Assembly (NCBI GenBank): GCA_041987545.1 | Contig: JBHIWH010000007.1 | Location: 134,661-198,660, forward strand | From: JAJRXR01 sp041987545 | GTDB lineage: Bacteria; Planctomycetota; Phycisphaerae; Phycisphaerales; UBA1924 | Direction: 5' to 3' | Length of the DNA: 64,000 nt | Shown here: positions 1 to 8,422 of the stretch, piece by piece | How the letters are laid out: each line of letters begins with the position of its first letter | Position numbering within the stretch: the stretch's first letter is position 1 | Notes under the pieces: model-generated | The model's input: only the letters and a program-made list of their open reading frames with translations | Told to the model about the DNA's origin: nothing | Databases searched by the model: none | Program-made: the position numbers and the translations under genes

Positions 1-12
1 GGGCGAGGATCA

Positions 13-1383
13 ATGACTTTTCCAGCCGATTTCGTTTGGGGCGTCGCCTCGTCGTCCTACCAGATCGAGGGCGCCGTCGCCGAAGGCGGCCGCACGCCGA
101 GCGTGTGGGACACCTTCTGCCGCGAGCCGGGCCGCGTCTTCGAAGGCCACACCGGCGACGTCGCCTGCGACCACTGCAACAGGTTCGAGGAGGACGTCGC
201 GCTCATCGCCGACCTCGGCGTCGGCGCGTACCGCCTCTCCGTCTCCTGGCCCCGGGTCATTCCCTCGGGCGTCGGGGCCCCCAGCGACGAGGGCCTCGGC
301 TTCTACGACCGCCTCGTCGACGCCCTTCTCGCACGTGGCGTCACGCCCTGGATCACCCTCTACCACTGGGATCACCCCCAGTCGCTCCAGGACCGGGGCG
401 GCTGGCTGGCCCGCGAGTCCGCCGACTGGTTCGCCGAGTACGCCGGCCACGTCGTGGACAGGCTCTCCGACCGCGTGCGCCACTGGATCACGATCAACGA
501 GCCCCAGGTCTACATCGGGCACGGGCACGTTATGGGCCAGCACGCCCCGGGCCTCAAGCTCTCGAGACGAGAGAGCCTGCTCGCCGCCCACCACACGCTC
601 CTGGCCCACGGCAGGGCCGCCCAGGTCATCCGCGACCGCGCCAAGACCGACCCCGTCGTCGGCTGGGCGCCCGTCGGCGATGTCGTCTCGCCCGCCGACG
701 ACTCGCCAGAGTCGATCGAGGCCGCCANNNNNNNNNNCGTCCGCGACCCCGACGGCTCGTGGGCCTTCAACAACACCTGGTTCGGCGACGCCGCGATCCT
801 CGGCCGGTACCCGGAGGACGCGCTCAAGGCCTTCGGCGCCGACGCGCCCGACCCCCAGCCCGGCGACATGGAGCTCATCGCCCAGCCCCTCGACTTCTAC
901 GGCGTGAACATCTACACCGGCCACCGCGCACGCATGGGCGCCGCGGGACCCGAGCTTGTCCCCTTCCCCCCGGGCTGCCCGAGGACCGCGTTCGGCTGGA
1001 CCGTCTCGCCCGAGTCGCTCTACTGGGGCCCCAGGTTCCTCGCCGAGCGCTACAAGCTCCCGATCTACATCACCGAGAACGGGCTCGCCTCGATGGACTG
1101 GGTCTCCGAGGACGGCGCCGTCCACGACCCGGGCCGCATCGACTTCCTCTCCCGGTACCTGACCCAGCTCGGCCGGGCCGTCCGCGACGGCGTGGACGTC
1201 CGCGGGTATTTCCACTGGTCGATCCTCGACAACTTCGAGTGGGCCGAGGGCTACCGGATGCGTTTCGGGCTGGTGCACGTGGACTACCAGACGCAGACCA
1301 GGACCCCCAAGGACTCCTGGGAGTGGTACCGGGGCGTGGTCGCCCGGGGCGGGGTCGAGAGCGCCGAAGCGCCGATCTCGTAA
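13..1383 (+). CDS. GH1 beta-glucosidase
   Basis: Glycoside hydrolase family 1 enzyme, predicted to release glucose from beta-linked oligosaccharides, probably in the cytoplasm because no signal peptide is visible. The N-terminus reads FPADFVWGVASSSYQIEGA, the family signature. The acid/base glutamate is E163 in TINEP and the nucleophile is E355 in YITENGLA. At 456 aa it has the full length of the family. The start follows GCGAGG at a usable spacing. Residues 239-242 are unread because ten N bases interrupt the gene, but the frame is kept. It heads a beta-glucan locus with an ABC importer and a GH16 enzyme, so the substrate is likely gluco-oligosaccharide delivered by that importer. Substrate choice is inference; the family is certain. 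Confidence 0.95.
   Translation: MTFPADFVWGVASSSYQIEGAVAEGGRTPSVWDTFCREPGRVFEGHTGDVACDHCNRFEEDVALIADLGVGAYRLSVSWPRVIPSGVGAPSDEGLGFYDRLVDALLARGVTPWITLYHWDHPQSLQDRGGWLARESADWFAEYAGHVVDRLSDRVRHWITINEPQVYIGHGHVMGQHAPGLKLSRRESLLAAHHTLLAHGRAAQVIRDRAKTDPVVGWAPVGDVVSPADDSPESIEAAXXXXVRDPDGSWAFNNTWFGDAAILGRYPEDALKAFGADAPDPQPGDMELIAQPLDFYGVNIYTGHRARMGAAGPELVPFPPGCPRTAFGWTVSPESLYWGPRFLAERYKLPIYITENGLASMDWVSEDGAVHDPGRIDFLSRYLTQLGRAVRDGVDVRGYFHWSILDNFEWAEGYRMRFGLVHVDYQTQTRTPKDSWEWYRGVVARGGVESAEAPIS
728..737. other. Assembly gap (10 N)
   Basis: Ten ambiguous bases inside the GH1 gene. The reading frame is intact on both sides if the gap length is taken literally, so this is probably a masked or unresolved stretch and not a break in the gene. 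Confidence 0.99.
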
Positions 1384-1573
1384 CTGTTTCGGCGAATCGA
1401 GCCCGAGCGCGGCGCCGACAGGTCGCGGTCCGAGAACAACTGTCCTGACCCCGTCGGAGCAGCCCCCCCTCCGCTCGGTGGCCCGCGGATCACGCGGCCG
1501 GACAGCGGGTTCGACCGTGCATCCGATACCTATCAAAACCCGTTTCGTCGGCCCGAAAACTGTGCAGAACGTG

Positions 1574-1602
1574 TTGGCGTGGGGGCCGCGATCCGGTACC
1601 AT
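1574..1602 (+). promoter_or_regulatory. Predicted promoter of the 1665 gene
   Basis: TTGGCG (1574-1579), 17 bases, then TACCAT (1597-1602). The -10 has the TAnnnT form preceded by GG seen before several other genes here. The next feature, a putative operator, starts three bases after the -10. Confidence 0.5.
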
Positions 1603-1616
1603 CCTGGAACAGTTAC
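1603..1616 (+). promoter_or_regulatory. Putative LacI-family operator
   Basis: CCTGGAACAGTTAC lies directly downstream of the -10, where a repressor would block initiation. The 13-base word TCCTGGAACAGTT (from 1602 here) recurs at the same distance from the -10 of the pseudopilin-lacI promoter near 9440. A LacI-type gene is in the locus, so it is the natural candidate ligand. Binding is inference. Confidence 0.5.
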
Positions 1617-1664
1617 ACCAACGGCGCCGCCGGCGCCGGCACAACCCCCGAGGGAGATTTCGCC

Positions 1665-2387
1665 ATGCCGCTCACCAAGAACGGGATCACCGGACTCGTC
1701 ATCGCCGGCGCCATCGCCGCCGCGTCGCCCGCGCTCGGCCAGGAACTGCTGCTCAACGAGAGCTTCGAGGCGACCGGCCCCGGCGTCCTGCCCTTCGCCG
1801 ACTGGGGCGTCTTCAACAACGTCTTCGCCGACGACAACGTCGAGGTCACCGCCCAGGACGGCGTCCGCTCCTGCAAGATGTTCGGCCAGTTCACGCCCGA
1901 GGGCCAGAGCGACAACGGCGTCTTCCAAGAGATCGCCGCGTCCCCGGGGATGACCTACACGCTCAGCGTCTGGACCCAGGTCCTCTCGAGCGATCCCCTG
2001 CAGCCGTTCAACGAGACCGGCAGCCCGGGCGGCGCCCCCTTCGGCCACCGCCCGCTCGCGATCCTCGACTTCAAGGACTCGGGCGGGGCCGTGATCTCGT
2101 CGGCGCTCGTGGATGCGCACGACCCGGGCGTCTCCCCCGAGGATCAGTGGAACCAGTACTCCGTCGAGGCGACCGCGCCCGCCGGCACCGTCTCAGCCCA
2201 GGCGACCCTCCTGCTCATCCAGTGGGACCTGGCCACCGGCGCCATCTTCTGGGACAGCGCCTCGCTGATGGAGGGCGCGGGCGAGCCCATGCCCTGCAAC
2301 GGCGCCGACCTGGCCCCGCCATTCGGCGTCCTCAACTTCGACGACGTCATCGCCTTCCTGGGTCTGTTCTCTGAGGGCTGCGACTAA
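1665..2387 (+). CDS. Secreted protein with single-repeat GC-type dockerin
   Basis: 240 aa exported protein of unknown activity. An N-terminal signal peptide runs to about residue 26 (ends SPALGQ). The central part has a jelly-roll carbohydrate-binding look (LLNESFEATGPGVLPFADWG near the start, typical of CBM-like or PEP-CTERM choice-of-anchor folds). The last 30 residues are one GC-type dockerin repeat, from CNGADLAPPFG to SEGCD. The final residue is D where most paralogues have P. It lies between the GH1 gene and a PEP-CTERM gene, so a role in holding or binding glucan at the surface is plausible but not shown. The start has GAGGGAG at good spacing. Confidence 0.85.
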   Translation: MPLTKNGITGLVIAGAIAAASPALGQELLLNESFEATGPGVLPFADWGVFNNVFADDNVEVTAQDGVRSCKMFGQFTPEGQSDNGVFQEIAASPGMTYTLSVWTQVLSSDPLQPFNETGSPGGAPFGHRPLAILDFKDSGGAVISSALVDAHDPGVSPEDQWNQYSVEATAPAGTVSAQATLLLIQWDLATGAIFWDSASLMEGAGEPMPCNGADLAPPFGVLNFDDVIAFLGLFSEGCD

Positions 2388-2501
2388 GACCCGTCGGCAA
2401 CCGGGCGGGGTCCGACTCCCCGCTCTCCGCACAGAACCACGCGCCGGGCCGCGTCCTCGTGGCCCCGGCCCGGCCAACTCCCCGAGAGAGGAACGAAAGA
2501 G

Positions 2502-3173
2502 ATGGGAACGCACACCCTTAGCATCGCAGGCATCGCGGTCCTGGCCGCCTCGAGCAGCATCGCCCTCGCGGGCGTCGACGCGGTCGCCAACGGCGGCTTC
2601 GAGATGGGCTCGGGCACGAACGCCGACAACTGGGCCAACATCGTCGGCGGCCCCTCCGGCTTCGTCGGCCGCGCCTCGGACATGCCCCAGACCGGCTCCT
2701 TCTCCGCGCTCATGAGCGTCGATCACATCAACAACCCCACCGCCGGCGGCGCGTACTTCATCGAGCAGGTCAGCGCGGTCGGCTCGATCGACGGCACGCA
2801 GAACTACGACCTCTCCTTCTCCGCCAAGGTCGCCTCGCTCGACTTCGTCGGCATCGACATGTTCTTCCAGATCCTCTGGCTCGACCAGGACGCCAGCAAC
2901 GGCGGCGGCGTCCAGGGCGAGACCCTCGTCTCCCTCATCGGCGCCGGCATCAACACCGAGTACCAGTCCTTCGGCCTCGCCGACACCGACGTCCCCGACG
3001 GCGCCGACTCCTTCCTCCTCCGCTTCCAGCTCTCCGCGGGCGCGGTTGACGGCATCCAGAACTCGCTGTTCGTGGACAACGCCTCGCTCCGGGTCGTCCC
3101 GGCGCCGGCGTCCATCGGGCTCGGCGCCCTCGGCCTCGCCGCCATGGGCGTGCGCCGCCGCCGCAACGCCTGA
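2502..3173 (+). CDS. PEP-CTERM-like secreted protein
   Basis: 223 aa. A signal peptide ends near SIALAG; the next residues VDAVANGGFEMGS begin a beta-sandwich domain of the kind that binds carbohydrate. The C-terminus is VPAPASIGLGALGLAAMGV followed by RRRRNA, a PEP-CTERM-type sorting tail (short motif, membrane segment, arginine cluster). Such tails are recognised by exosortase-like enzymes. No exosortase is in this window. A strong ribosome site (GAGAGGAACGAAAGAG) precedes the ATG. It is paralogous in layout to the 6565 gene, which also starts with an NGGFE block. The ligand is unknown; the locus suggests glucan. Confidence 0.88.
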   Translation: MGTHTLSIAGIAVLAASSSIALAGVDAVANGGFEMGSGTNADNWANIVGGPSGFVGRASDMPQTGSFSALMSVDHINNPTAGGAYFIEQVSAVGSIDGTQNYDLSFSAKVASLDFVGIDMFFQILWLDQDASNGGGVQGETLVSLIGAGINTEYQSFGLADTDVPDGADSFLLRFQLSAGAVDGIQNSLFVDNASLRVVPAPASIGLGALGLAAMGVRRRRNA

Positions 3174-3217
3174 CCACTCCTCCCGGTCCGGGACGTTCGG
3201 GACCACAACTCCCCCTC

Positions 3218-3252
3218 AACGGCGAGCGGCCATTGCGGCGCTCGCCGTTTCT
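3218..3252 (+). terminator. Terminator between convergent genes
   Basis: Perfect 11-bp inverted repeat AACGGCGAGCG / CGCTCGCCGTT (3218-3228, 3239-3249) with a 10-base loop, followed by a short T-rich run. It follows the PEP-CTERM gene and faces the end of the permease gene. Confidence 0.75.
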
Positions 3253-3272
3253 CGTGCGCTCACCCGAGTCCC

Positions 3273-4160
3273 TCAGCCCTTCACCGCCCCCGCGGTCAGA
3301 CCAGAGATGAACTCCTTCTGCAGCAGCAGGAAGAGCGCCGCGGGGGGGATGACGGAGACGACCGTCCCCGCCATCAGCAGGCCGTAGTCCTGCTTGTACA
3401 CGCCCTTGAGCTGCGACACCGCCACCGACAGCGGAAACTTCTCCGATGTCTGCAGCACGACCTGGGGCCACACGAAGTTGTTCCACATCGCCAGGAACGT
3501 GATGAGCATGAACGCCCCCACCATCGGCCGGACCAGGGGCAGCGCCACGCCGAAGAAGATCCCGATCTCCGAGCACCCGTCGATCCGCGCCGCCTCGATC
3601 AGGTCGCGGGGCACGCTCTGGATCGTCGCCTGTCGGAACAGGAAGACGCCGAACGCCGGCGCCGCCGCCGGCAGGATCAGCCCCGTGAAAGAGTCCAGCA
3701 GGCCCAGCTCGTACAGCAGCTGGTACGTCGGCGCCAGCAGCAGGGGCGGTGGCACGATCAACGCCGCCAGCACGAGCGTCGTCACGACCGTCCGGCCCGT
3801 GAACGCCAGCCGCGCCAGCGCGTACCCGCCCGCGGCGCACGCCAGGGTCGCGATGACGGCCGTCGCCGACGACAGGAAGACCGAGTTCAAGAGCGCCCGC
3901 CCGATGCCCAGCTCCGTGAACAAACGGCGGTAGTGCTCGAGCGTGAGGTCGTCCCAGGCGACAGGGTGGAACTCGATCCAGCCGCCGAAGTACGAGACGG
4001 TGTGCTCCTCCAGTGGCAGAAACATCGACGTGAAGAAGTCCTCCGTGGACTTGAGCGACGCGGTCAGCAGCCACAGGAACGGCACGAGCGTCAGCAGCGC
4101 CAGGGGCGCCAGCGCCGCGTGGGCGGCCACGGACAGCATCCGCCGGTTCCCCCGGGTCAT
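3273..4160 (-). CDS. Sugar ABC transporter permease (MalG/carbohydrate type 2)
   Basis: 295 aa inner-membrane permease of the carbohydrate uptake family. About six hydrophobic segments are visible, beginning AHAALAPLALLTLVPFLWLLTASLK. The EAA loop that contacts the ATPase reads EAARIDGCSEIGIFFGVALPL. The C-terminus, GLTAGAVKG, is a classic ending for MalG-type permeases. The ATG overlaps the stop of the upstream permease by four bases (ATGA), so the two are translationally coupled. No ATP-binding subunit is encoded nearby; a shared MsiK-like ATPase elsewhere is likely. It works with the 4157 and 5041 products to import oligosaccharide. Confidence 0.93.
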   Translation of the reverse strand: MTRGNRRMLSVAAHAALAPLALLTLVPFLWLLTASLKSTEDFFTSMFLPLEEHTVSYFGGWIEFHPVAWDDLTLEHYRRLFTELGIGRALLNSVFLSSATAVIATLACAAGGYALARLAFTGRTVVTTLVLAALIVPPPLLLAPTYQLLYELGLLDSFTGLILPAAAPAFGVFLFRQATIQSVPRDLIEAARIDGCSEIGIFFGVALPLVRPMVGAFMLITFLAMWNNFVWPQVVLQTSEKFPLSVAVSQLKGVYKQDYGLLMAGTVVSVIPPAALFLLLQKEFISGLTAGAVKG

Positions 4161-5044
4161 GACGCCCCCTCCGAGCGGGCCAGCCGCAGCTGGATCACGG
4201 CGAACCCAACCAGCATGAGCGCGAGCACCCAGCCGATCGCGCTGGCGTAGCCCAGGTCCCCGATCTCGAACCCGTTCTGGTAGAGGTACATCACGATCGT
4301 CAGCCCGCGGTTGGCCGGTCCCGCCGTCGCGTTGAGCATCACGTAGGGCAGCTCGAACAGCTGCAGGCTGCCGATGATCGACAGCAGCACGACGAACGAG
4401 GCCACCGGCCGGATCGCCGGCAGCGTGACGTTGACGAACCGCGTCCAGGGGCCCGCCCCGTCGATCGACGCGGCCTCCTCCAGCGACTTGTCCACGTTCT
4501 GCAGCGCCGCCAAGAAGTAGATCATGTTGAACCCGACGTACATCCACAGCGTCGTCAGGATCAGCGTCGGCATCACGTACGTCTGCAGCCACGGGAAGTC
4601 GAGGTCCACACCGAACGCCCAGTGCAGCGCCTGGTTCAGCAGCCCCGACCGCTTCTCGAAGATGATCCCCGCCAGCATCGCGACGAACACCAGCCCCATC
4701 AGCTGCGGGCTGAAGAACACCAGCCGGTACACGCCCCGCCCCACCAGGCCCGGTCGGTTGAGCAGCATCGCCAGCCCGAGCGAGAGCGGGAGCTGGATGA
4801 AGACAGACGCGGCCGTGAAGATCAGCGTGTTGCCCACCGCCCGCCAGAACAGCGGGTCCGAGACCAGCGTCGCGAAGTTGCCCAGCATCACGAACTCGGA
4901 CGCCTGGGGCCCATACGTCTGCTGCAGCGCCAGCAACGCCGCCCGCCCCAGGGGCACGAGCACGAAGCCCGCGAACACCAGCAGGAACGGCCCCGCCAGC
5001 AGGTAGGGCGCCCACGACCGACGGCCTGCCCCGCGCCCGCTCAC
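4157..5044 (-). CDS. Sugar ABC transporter permease (MalF/carbohydrate type 1)
   Basis: 295 aa permease, partner of the downstream gene. From the GTG start it reads VSGRGAGRRSWAPYLLAGP, then six membrane spans. The EAA loop is EAASIDGAGPWTRFVNVTLPA. A longer open frame runs upstream, but the GTG at 5044 overlaps the stop of the solute-binding protein gene (GTGA) and gives the normal length for the family, so it is chosen. Both junctions of this three-gene importer use four-base overlaps. Confidence 0.92.
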   Translation of the reverse strand: MSGRGAGRRSWAPYLLAGPFLLVFAGFVLVPLGRAALLALQQTYGPQASEFVMLGNFATLVSDPLFWRAVGNTLIFTAASVFIQLPLSLGLAMLLNRPGLVGRGVYRLVFFSPQLMGLVFVAMLAGIIFEKRSGLLNQALHWAFGVDLDFPWLQTYVMPTLILTTLWMYVGFNMIYFLAALQNVDKSLEEAASIDGAGPWTRFVNVTLPAIRPVASFVVLLSIIGSLQLFELPYVMLNATAGPANRGLTIVMYLYQNGFEIGDLGYASAIGWVLALMLVGFAVIQLRLARSEGAS

Positions 5045-6423
5045 GGCCCCGCCTCCAGGAACACGTTCCGCTCCATCTGCCGACGCACCGCCGCCTCCGC
5101 CCGGGCCAGCTCCTGCCGGCACCGCGGCTTCAGCGCCCCGGCCTCGTGCGTGCCGGACGCCCGCGCCCACTCGGCCACGGCCACCGCCGCGTCGCGGAAC
5201 CGATCCACAGCCAGCTTGTTGTAGGGCGACGACGTCCGCCGCGGGATCAGGGGCGCCTGCTGCACGTACGCCCGCCCCTTCGCCTGCCCGGCGAAGTACG
5301 CGTCCGGCTGATCGAACATCGGGTCGTCCCAGTAGGCCTTGATGGGCGTCACGATGTCATTCCGCGTGTACAGCTCGCGGGCGATCGCCTCGGACATGTA
5401 CAGGTCCTTGGCCAGCGCCCACGCCTGCTCGGGCGCCTCGGTCGTCTTCGGGATCCCGATCATCGTCCCGCCCCAGACGCTCGTCCGCCGCCCGCCCGGC
5501 TCCCACGCGGGCAACGGCATCACCTTGACCCTGCCCTCCAGCTGCGGGATCTGCAGGCGCCAGATGTTGCACATCCAGTCCGGCATGACGTACGCGACGG
5601 CGTACCCCTCCACCTTCAGCTTGTTGCCAGCGGCCGTGAAGTCCGGAACGTCCGCCGCGATCCGGTCCGGCCCCACGCACCACGAGATCATCTCGGCCAG
5701 CACGCGCGCATTGAGCTCCGTGTCCATCGCCAGGTGGTCGTTCTCGTCGAAGAACCCGCCGCCCGCCTGGAGCAGCAGCGTCTCCATCCGGTCGCCGTCG
5801 GTCTCCCAGAGCCCGAGCAGGTACCGGTCGGCCTCCCCGTCGTCGTCGGTGTCCATGAGCGGGCGCATGACCCGCTCGAAGTCGTCCCACGTCTCGATCT
5901 GACTGACATCGATCCCGGCCGCCTCGACGATGTCGGCCCGGTAGGCCAGCAGGACCGGGTGCACGTCGTGGGGCAGGCCGAACACCCGCCCCCGCGACGT
6001 CCACGGGCTGAACGAGGGCGCGTTGATCTGCTCGAGCAGGCCCTCGGACTCAAGCCGCTCGGTCAGGTCGAGGAACCCGACGCTGTCCAGGGGCCCGGTG
6101 AACGCCTGGCCCGCGATCTGCCGCTCGATCTCGATCAGGTCGGCCGTCGGCAGCCCCGCGAAGAAGCCCGAGGCCATCCGCCGCTGCATCGCGGGGATCC
6201 CGATGACGCGGAGGTTGACGTCCGGCTCCCCGCGCTCGCGTCGGGCCTCGAGCGCCGGCGCGTACAGCAGCTGGTGCTCGGGCGAGAAGATCCACACCTC
6301 CATGCCCGGCCGCGACGGCACGGGCCACGCGACCAGCGCGACCGCCGACCCGATCGCCAGCGCCGTGATGATGCCCGTCCCCAGCGACAGACTCCGGAGC
6401 AACGTCTCGAACGCCGCACGCAT
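5041..6423 (-). CDS. ABC transporter sugar-binding protein
   Basis: 460 aa extracellular solute-binding protein, family 1. An N-terminal hydrophobic segment (about residues 12-34, GTGIITALAIGSAVALVAW) serves as signal or membrane anchor; there is no lipobox cysteine, so it is probably tethered by this helix. The mature part begins EVWIFSPEHQLLY and contains the LPHDVHPVLLAYRADIVEAAG hinge region usual for oligosaccharide binders and the GGTMIGIPKTTEAPEQAW block. It captures the sugar and hands it to the two permeases translated from the same message. The ligand is inferred to be a beta-gluco-oligosaccharide from the neighbouring hydrolases. Confidence 0.92.
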   Translation of the reverse strand: MRAAFETLLRSLSLGTGIITALAIGSAVALVAWPVPSRPGMEVWIFSPEHQLLYAPALEARRERGEPDVNLRVIGIPAMQRRMASGFFAGLPTADLIEIERQIAGQAFTGPLDSVGFLDLTERLESEGLLEQINAPSFSPWTSRGRVFGLPHDVHPVLLAYRADIVEAAGIDVSQIETWDDFERVMRPLMDTDDDGEADRYLLGLWETDGDRMETLLLQAGGGFFDENDHLAMDTELNARVLAEMISWCVGPDRIAADVPDFTAAGNKLKVEGYAVAYVMPDWMCNIWRLQIPQLEGRVKVMPLPAWEPGGRRTSVWGGTMIGIPKTTEAPEQAWALAKDLYMSEAIARELYTRNDIVTPIKAYWDDPMFDQPDAYFAGQAKGRAYVQQAPLIPRRTSSPYNKLAVDRFRDAAVAVAEWARASGTHEAGALKPRCRQELARAEAAVRRQMERNVFLEAGP

Positions 6424-6564
6424 CCAGCTGCTCCTTGTCCGGCCGCGGGCAAGGCGCCCGAGGCGCGCCCGAGAGAAGGAAGGGGCCGGGTCGGCGATTG
6501 ACCGACCCGGCCCAGACTACCGTGGCGCCCGCCACGCCGAGGGGCGTGCGCGAGCCAGATCAGA

Positions 6565-7206
6565 TCAGCGGCGGCGACGCGCGGCCCCGAGCCCGGCCAG
6601 GCCGAGCAGCGCCAGCGTCCCCGGCGCGGGCGTGAACGTCGCCCCGTCGATCTGGATGAAGCCCTCGAACGGCGCGGCCGAGCCGAACGTCTGGACCGCG
6701 ATGACCACGTTGGCCGTCGCCGCCCCGGTGGGCGCCATCGACGCGAGGGAGAACTCCTGCCAGTCCGCGGTCAGGTCGCCGTGGAACGCCGTGTTCAGTC
6801 CGAACTGATCGCCGATGAAGTTGTTGTCCGAGTCCAGCCACTCGATGCGGTACTCGGCGAAGATCCCGTTCTGGACGATCTCGCGCCCCTGGAACGAGAA
6901 CTCGTACTCGAAGCCCTCCTGCACGCCCACGTTCTGCACGACGCCGACGAACGTGTTCGGCGTGTTGAACGTCCCGATCTGCAGGACCTGGCTCCCCTCG
7001 AACGGGGGCAGCTCGGGGACGGGGATGATCGACTCGGACATCTGGAAGTCCGCGCCGCCGAAGAACGAGTTCCAGTTCCCGACGGCGTTGCCGTCGAAGT
7101 TCACCTGGACCTCGAAGCCACCGTTCGCCAGCAGGTTGACCCCGCCGAGCGCCGACGACGCGCCGAGACCGATCCCCAGCGCAAACACGATCCCACTCGT
7201 TCGCAT
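6565..7206 (-). CDS. PEP-CTERM-like secreted protein
   Basis: 213 aa. A signal peptide ends near SALGG; the domain starts VNLLANGGFEVQVN and looks like a single beta-sandwich. The C-terminus TPAPGTLALLGLAGLGAARRRR is a PEP-CTERM-type sorting tail. It sits between lacI and the transporter genes on the same strand. The leader contains an inverted repeat CCGGGGT / ACCCCGG (7229-7248), about 20 bases upstream of the start. It pairs with the 2502 product as a second surface protein of the glucan locus. Its activity is unknown; carbohydrate binding is a guess from fold and context. Confidence 0.87.
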   Translation of the reverse strand: MRTSGIVFALGIGLGASSALGGVNLLANGGFEVQVNFDGNAVGNWNSFFGGADFQMSESIIPVPELPPFEGSQVLQIGTFNTPNTFVGVVQNVGVQEGFEYEFSFQGREIVQNGIFAEYRIEWLDSDNNFIGDQFGLNTAFHGDLTADWQEFSLASMAPTGAATANVVIAVQTFGSAAPFEGFIQIDGATFTPAPGTLALLGLAGLGAARRRR

Positions 7207-7341
7207 CTCACACTCTCTCTTTCTCGTGCCGGGGTCTCTCCACCCCGGTCTGGACCTCGACGCGGCCCACCATCCCGGGCGCCGCCGCGTGCGTGTAAAC
7301 CCAAGCCCAATCCGCGGACCGCGGCGGGCGTCTCAGACTCC

Positions 7342-8391
7342 TCACACCTGCCGGACGAGCTGCTGCCCCTCCCGCAGGCGGACCGCCGTGATCGGGCAAA
7401 GCCCGGTCGTCTCGTGGATACTGAACGTCGTCCTGTGCAGCTCGCGGTACACCGGGTGCGCGTCGCCCGTCAGCGACCGCGTCAGCCAGCGTGCCGCCGC
7501 CAGCCCGATCCCCTGCGCGTCCTGGCAGACCGCCGTGAACTTCGGGTACGTCCGCAGCCGCACGTCCCCGTCGTCGAACCCGACGACGGACAGGTCCTTG
7601 GGCACGCGGATCCCGAGCTGCAGGCACCGGTGCAGCGCCCCCACCGTCGAGAGCGGGTTCGTGAAGTAGATCGCCGTCGGCGGGTCGTCGCGCTCGAGCA
7701 GGTGGTTGAGCATCATCGCCCCGCCCTCGGGCCCGGCCGGCGCCCGGACCGTCAGCCCCGGGTCGCGCTCGATCCCCGCCGCCTCTAGCGCCTCGGCGTA
7801 CCCCGACTCCCGATCCTGGTGGTCCGAGTCCAGCACGTTGTGGATCGCCAGCGCGATCCGCTTGTGCCCCAGATCCACCAGGTGCTCGACAACCTGACGG
7901 CTCGTCGAACGCGACTCGCTGTCGATGAAGTTGACGTGCTCGTCCTCGGCCCGGTCCGCGACCAGGATCGACGGGAACGACTCCTCGGCGATCTCGCTCG
8001 CCAGGCTCGACGTCGCCTCCAGCGCCCGGATCACCACCCCACGCACGCCCTTCCGCTGGAAGAACTGGGTGTAGCTCTCGAACGGGTCCTTGTCCCGCTC
8101 CAGGTTGATGATCGTCACGTCGTACCGCGCCTCGTTGGCGCCGTTGATCACCCCGGCGAGCATCAGCGAGTCGAAGTCGCCGAACCCCGACTGGATCGGC
8201 CCGCTCGGGTACACCAGCCCGATCACGTTCGTCGGCCGCTTGCCCACCGCCGGCGCGTACCCGGTCGAGCGTGCCGCCTCGAGCACGCGCTTCCGCGTGT
8301 CCGCGCTCACGTCCGGGTGGTTGTTCAGCGCACGCGACACCGTCGCGACCGACACACCCAGCGAGCTTGCGATCTTCCGAACAGACGACAC
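7342..8391 (-). CDS. LacI-family transcriptional regulator
   Basis: 349 aa. Helix-turn-helix at residues 3-24 (RKIASSLGVSVATVSRALNN), then the linker and a periplasmic-binding-protein-like sensor domain (NVIGLVYPSG, VVGFDDGDV). The GTG start at 8391 is chosen because AAGGAG lies seven bases upstream and the HTH begins at once; a longer frame has no family homology. It follows the pseudopilin gene by 31 bases, so the two are probably co-transcribed from the promoter at 9453-9481, which carries a near-perfect palindrome. That layout fits autorepression relieved by a glucan-derived sugar. The effector is not known. Confidence 0.93.
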   Translation of the reverse strand: MSSVRKIASSLGVSVATVSRALNNHPDVSADTRKRVLEAARSTGYAPAVGKRPTNVIGLVYPSGPIQSGFGDFDSLMLAGVINGANEARYDVTIINLERDKDPFESYTQFFQRKGVRGVVIRALEATSSLASEIAEESFPSILVADRAEDEHVNFIDSESRSTSRQVVEHLVDLGHKRIALAIHNVLDSDHQDRESGYAEALEAAGIERDPGLTVRAPAGPEGGAMMLNHLLERDDPPTAIYFTNPLSTVGALHRCLQLGIRVPKDLSVVGFDDGDVRLRTYPKFTAVCQDAQGIGLAAARWLTRSLTGDAHPVYRELHRTTFSIHETTGLCPITAVRLREGQQLVRQV

Positions 8392-8422
8392 CGCGTCACT
8401 CCTTACTCGGCCGGCCCAACCC

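Noticed and set aside
728..737. Frameshift or pseudogene in the GH1 gene
   Set aside because: The interruption is a run of N that keeps the frame; both catalytic regions are intact on either side.
10..1644. Long open frames on the strand opposite many genes, such as a 544-codon frame opposite the GH1 gene
   Set aside because: They arise from the GC-biased third positions of the real gene. Their translations are low-complexity and lack any family signature.
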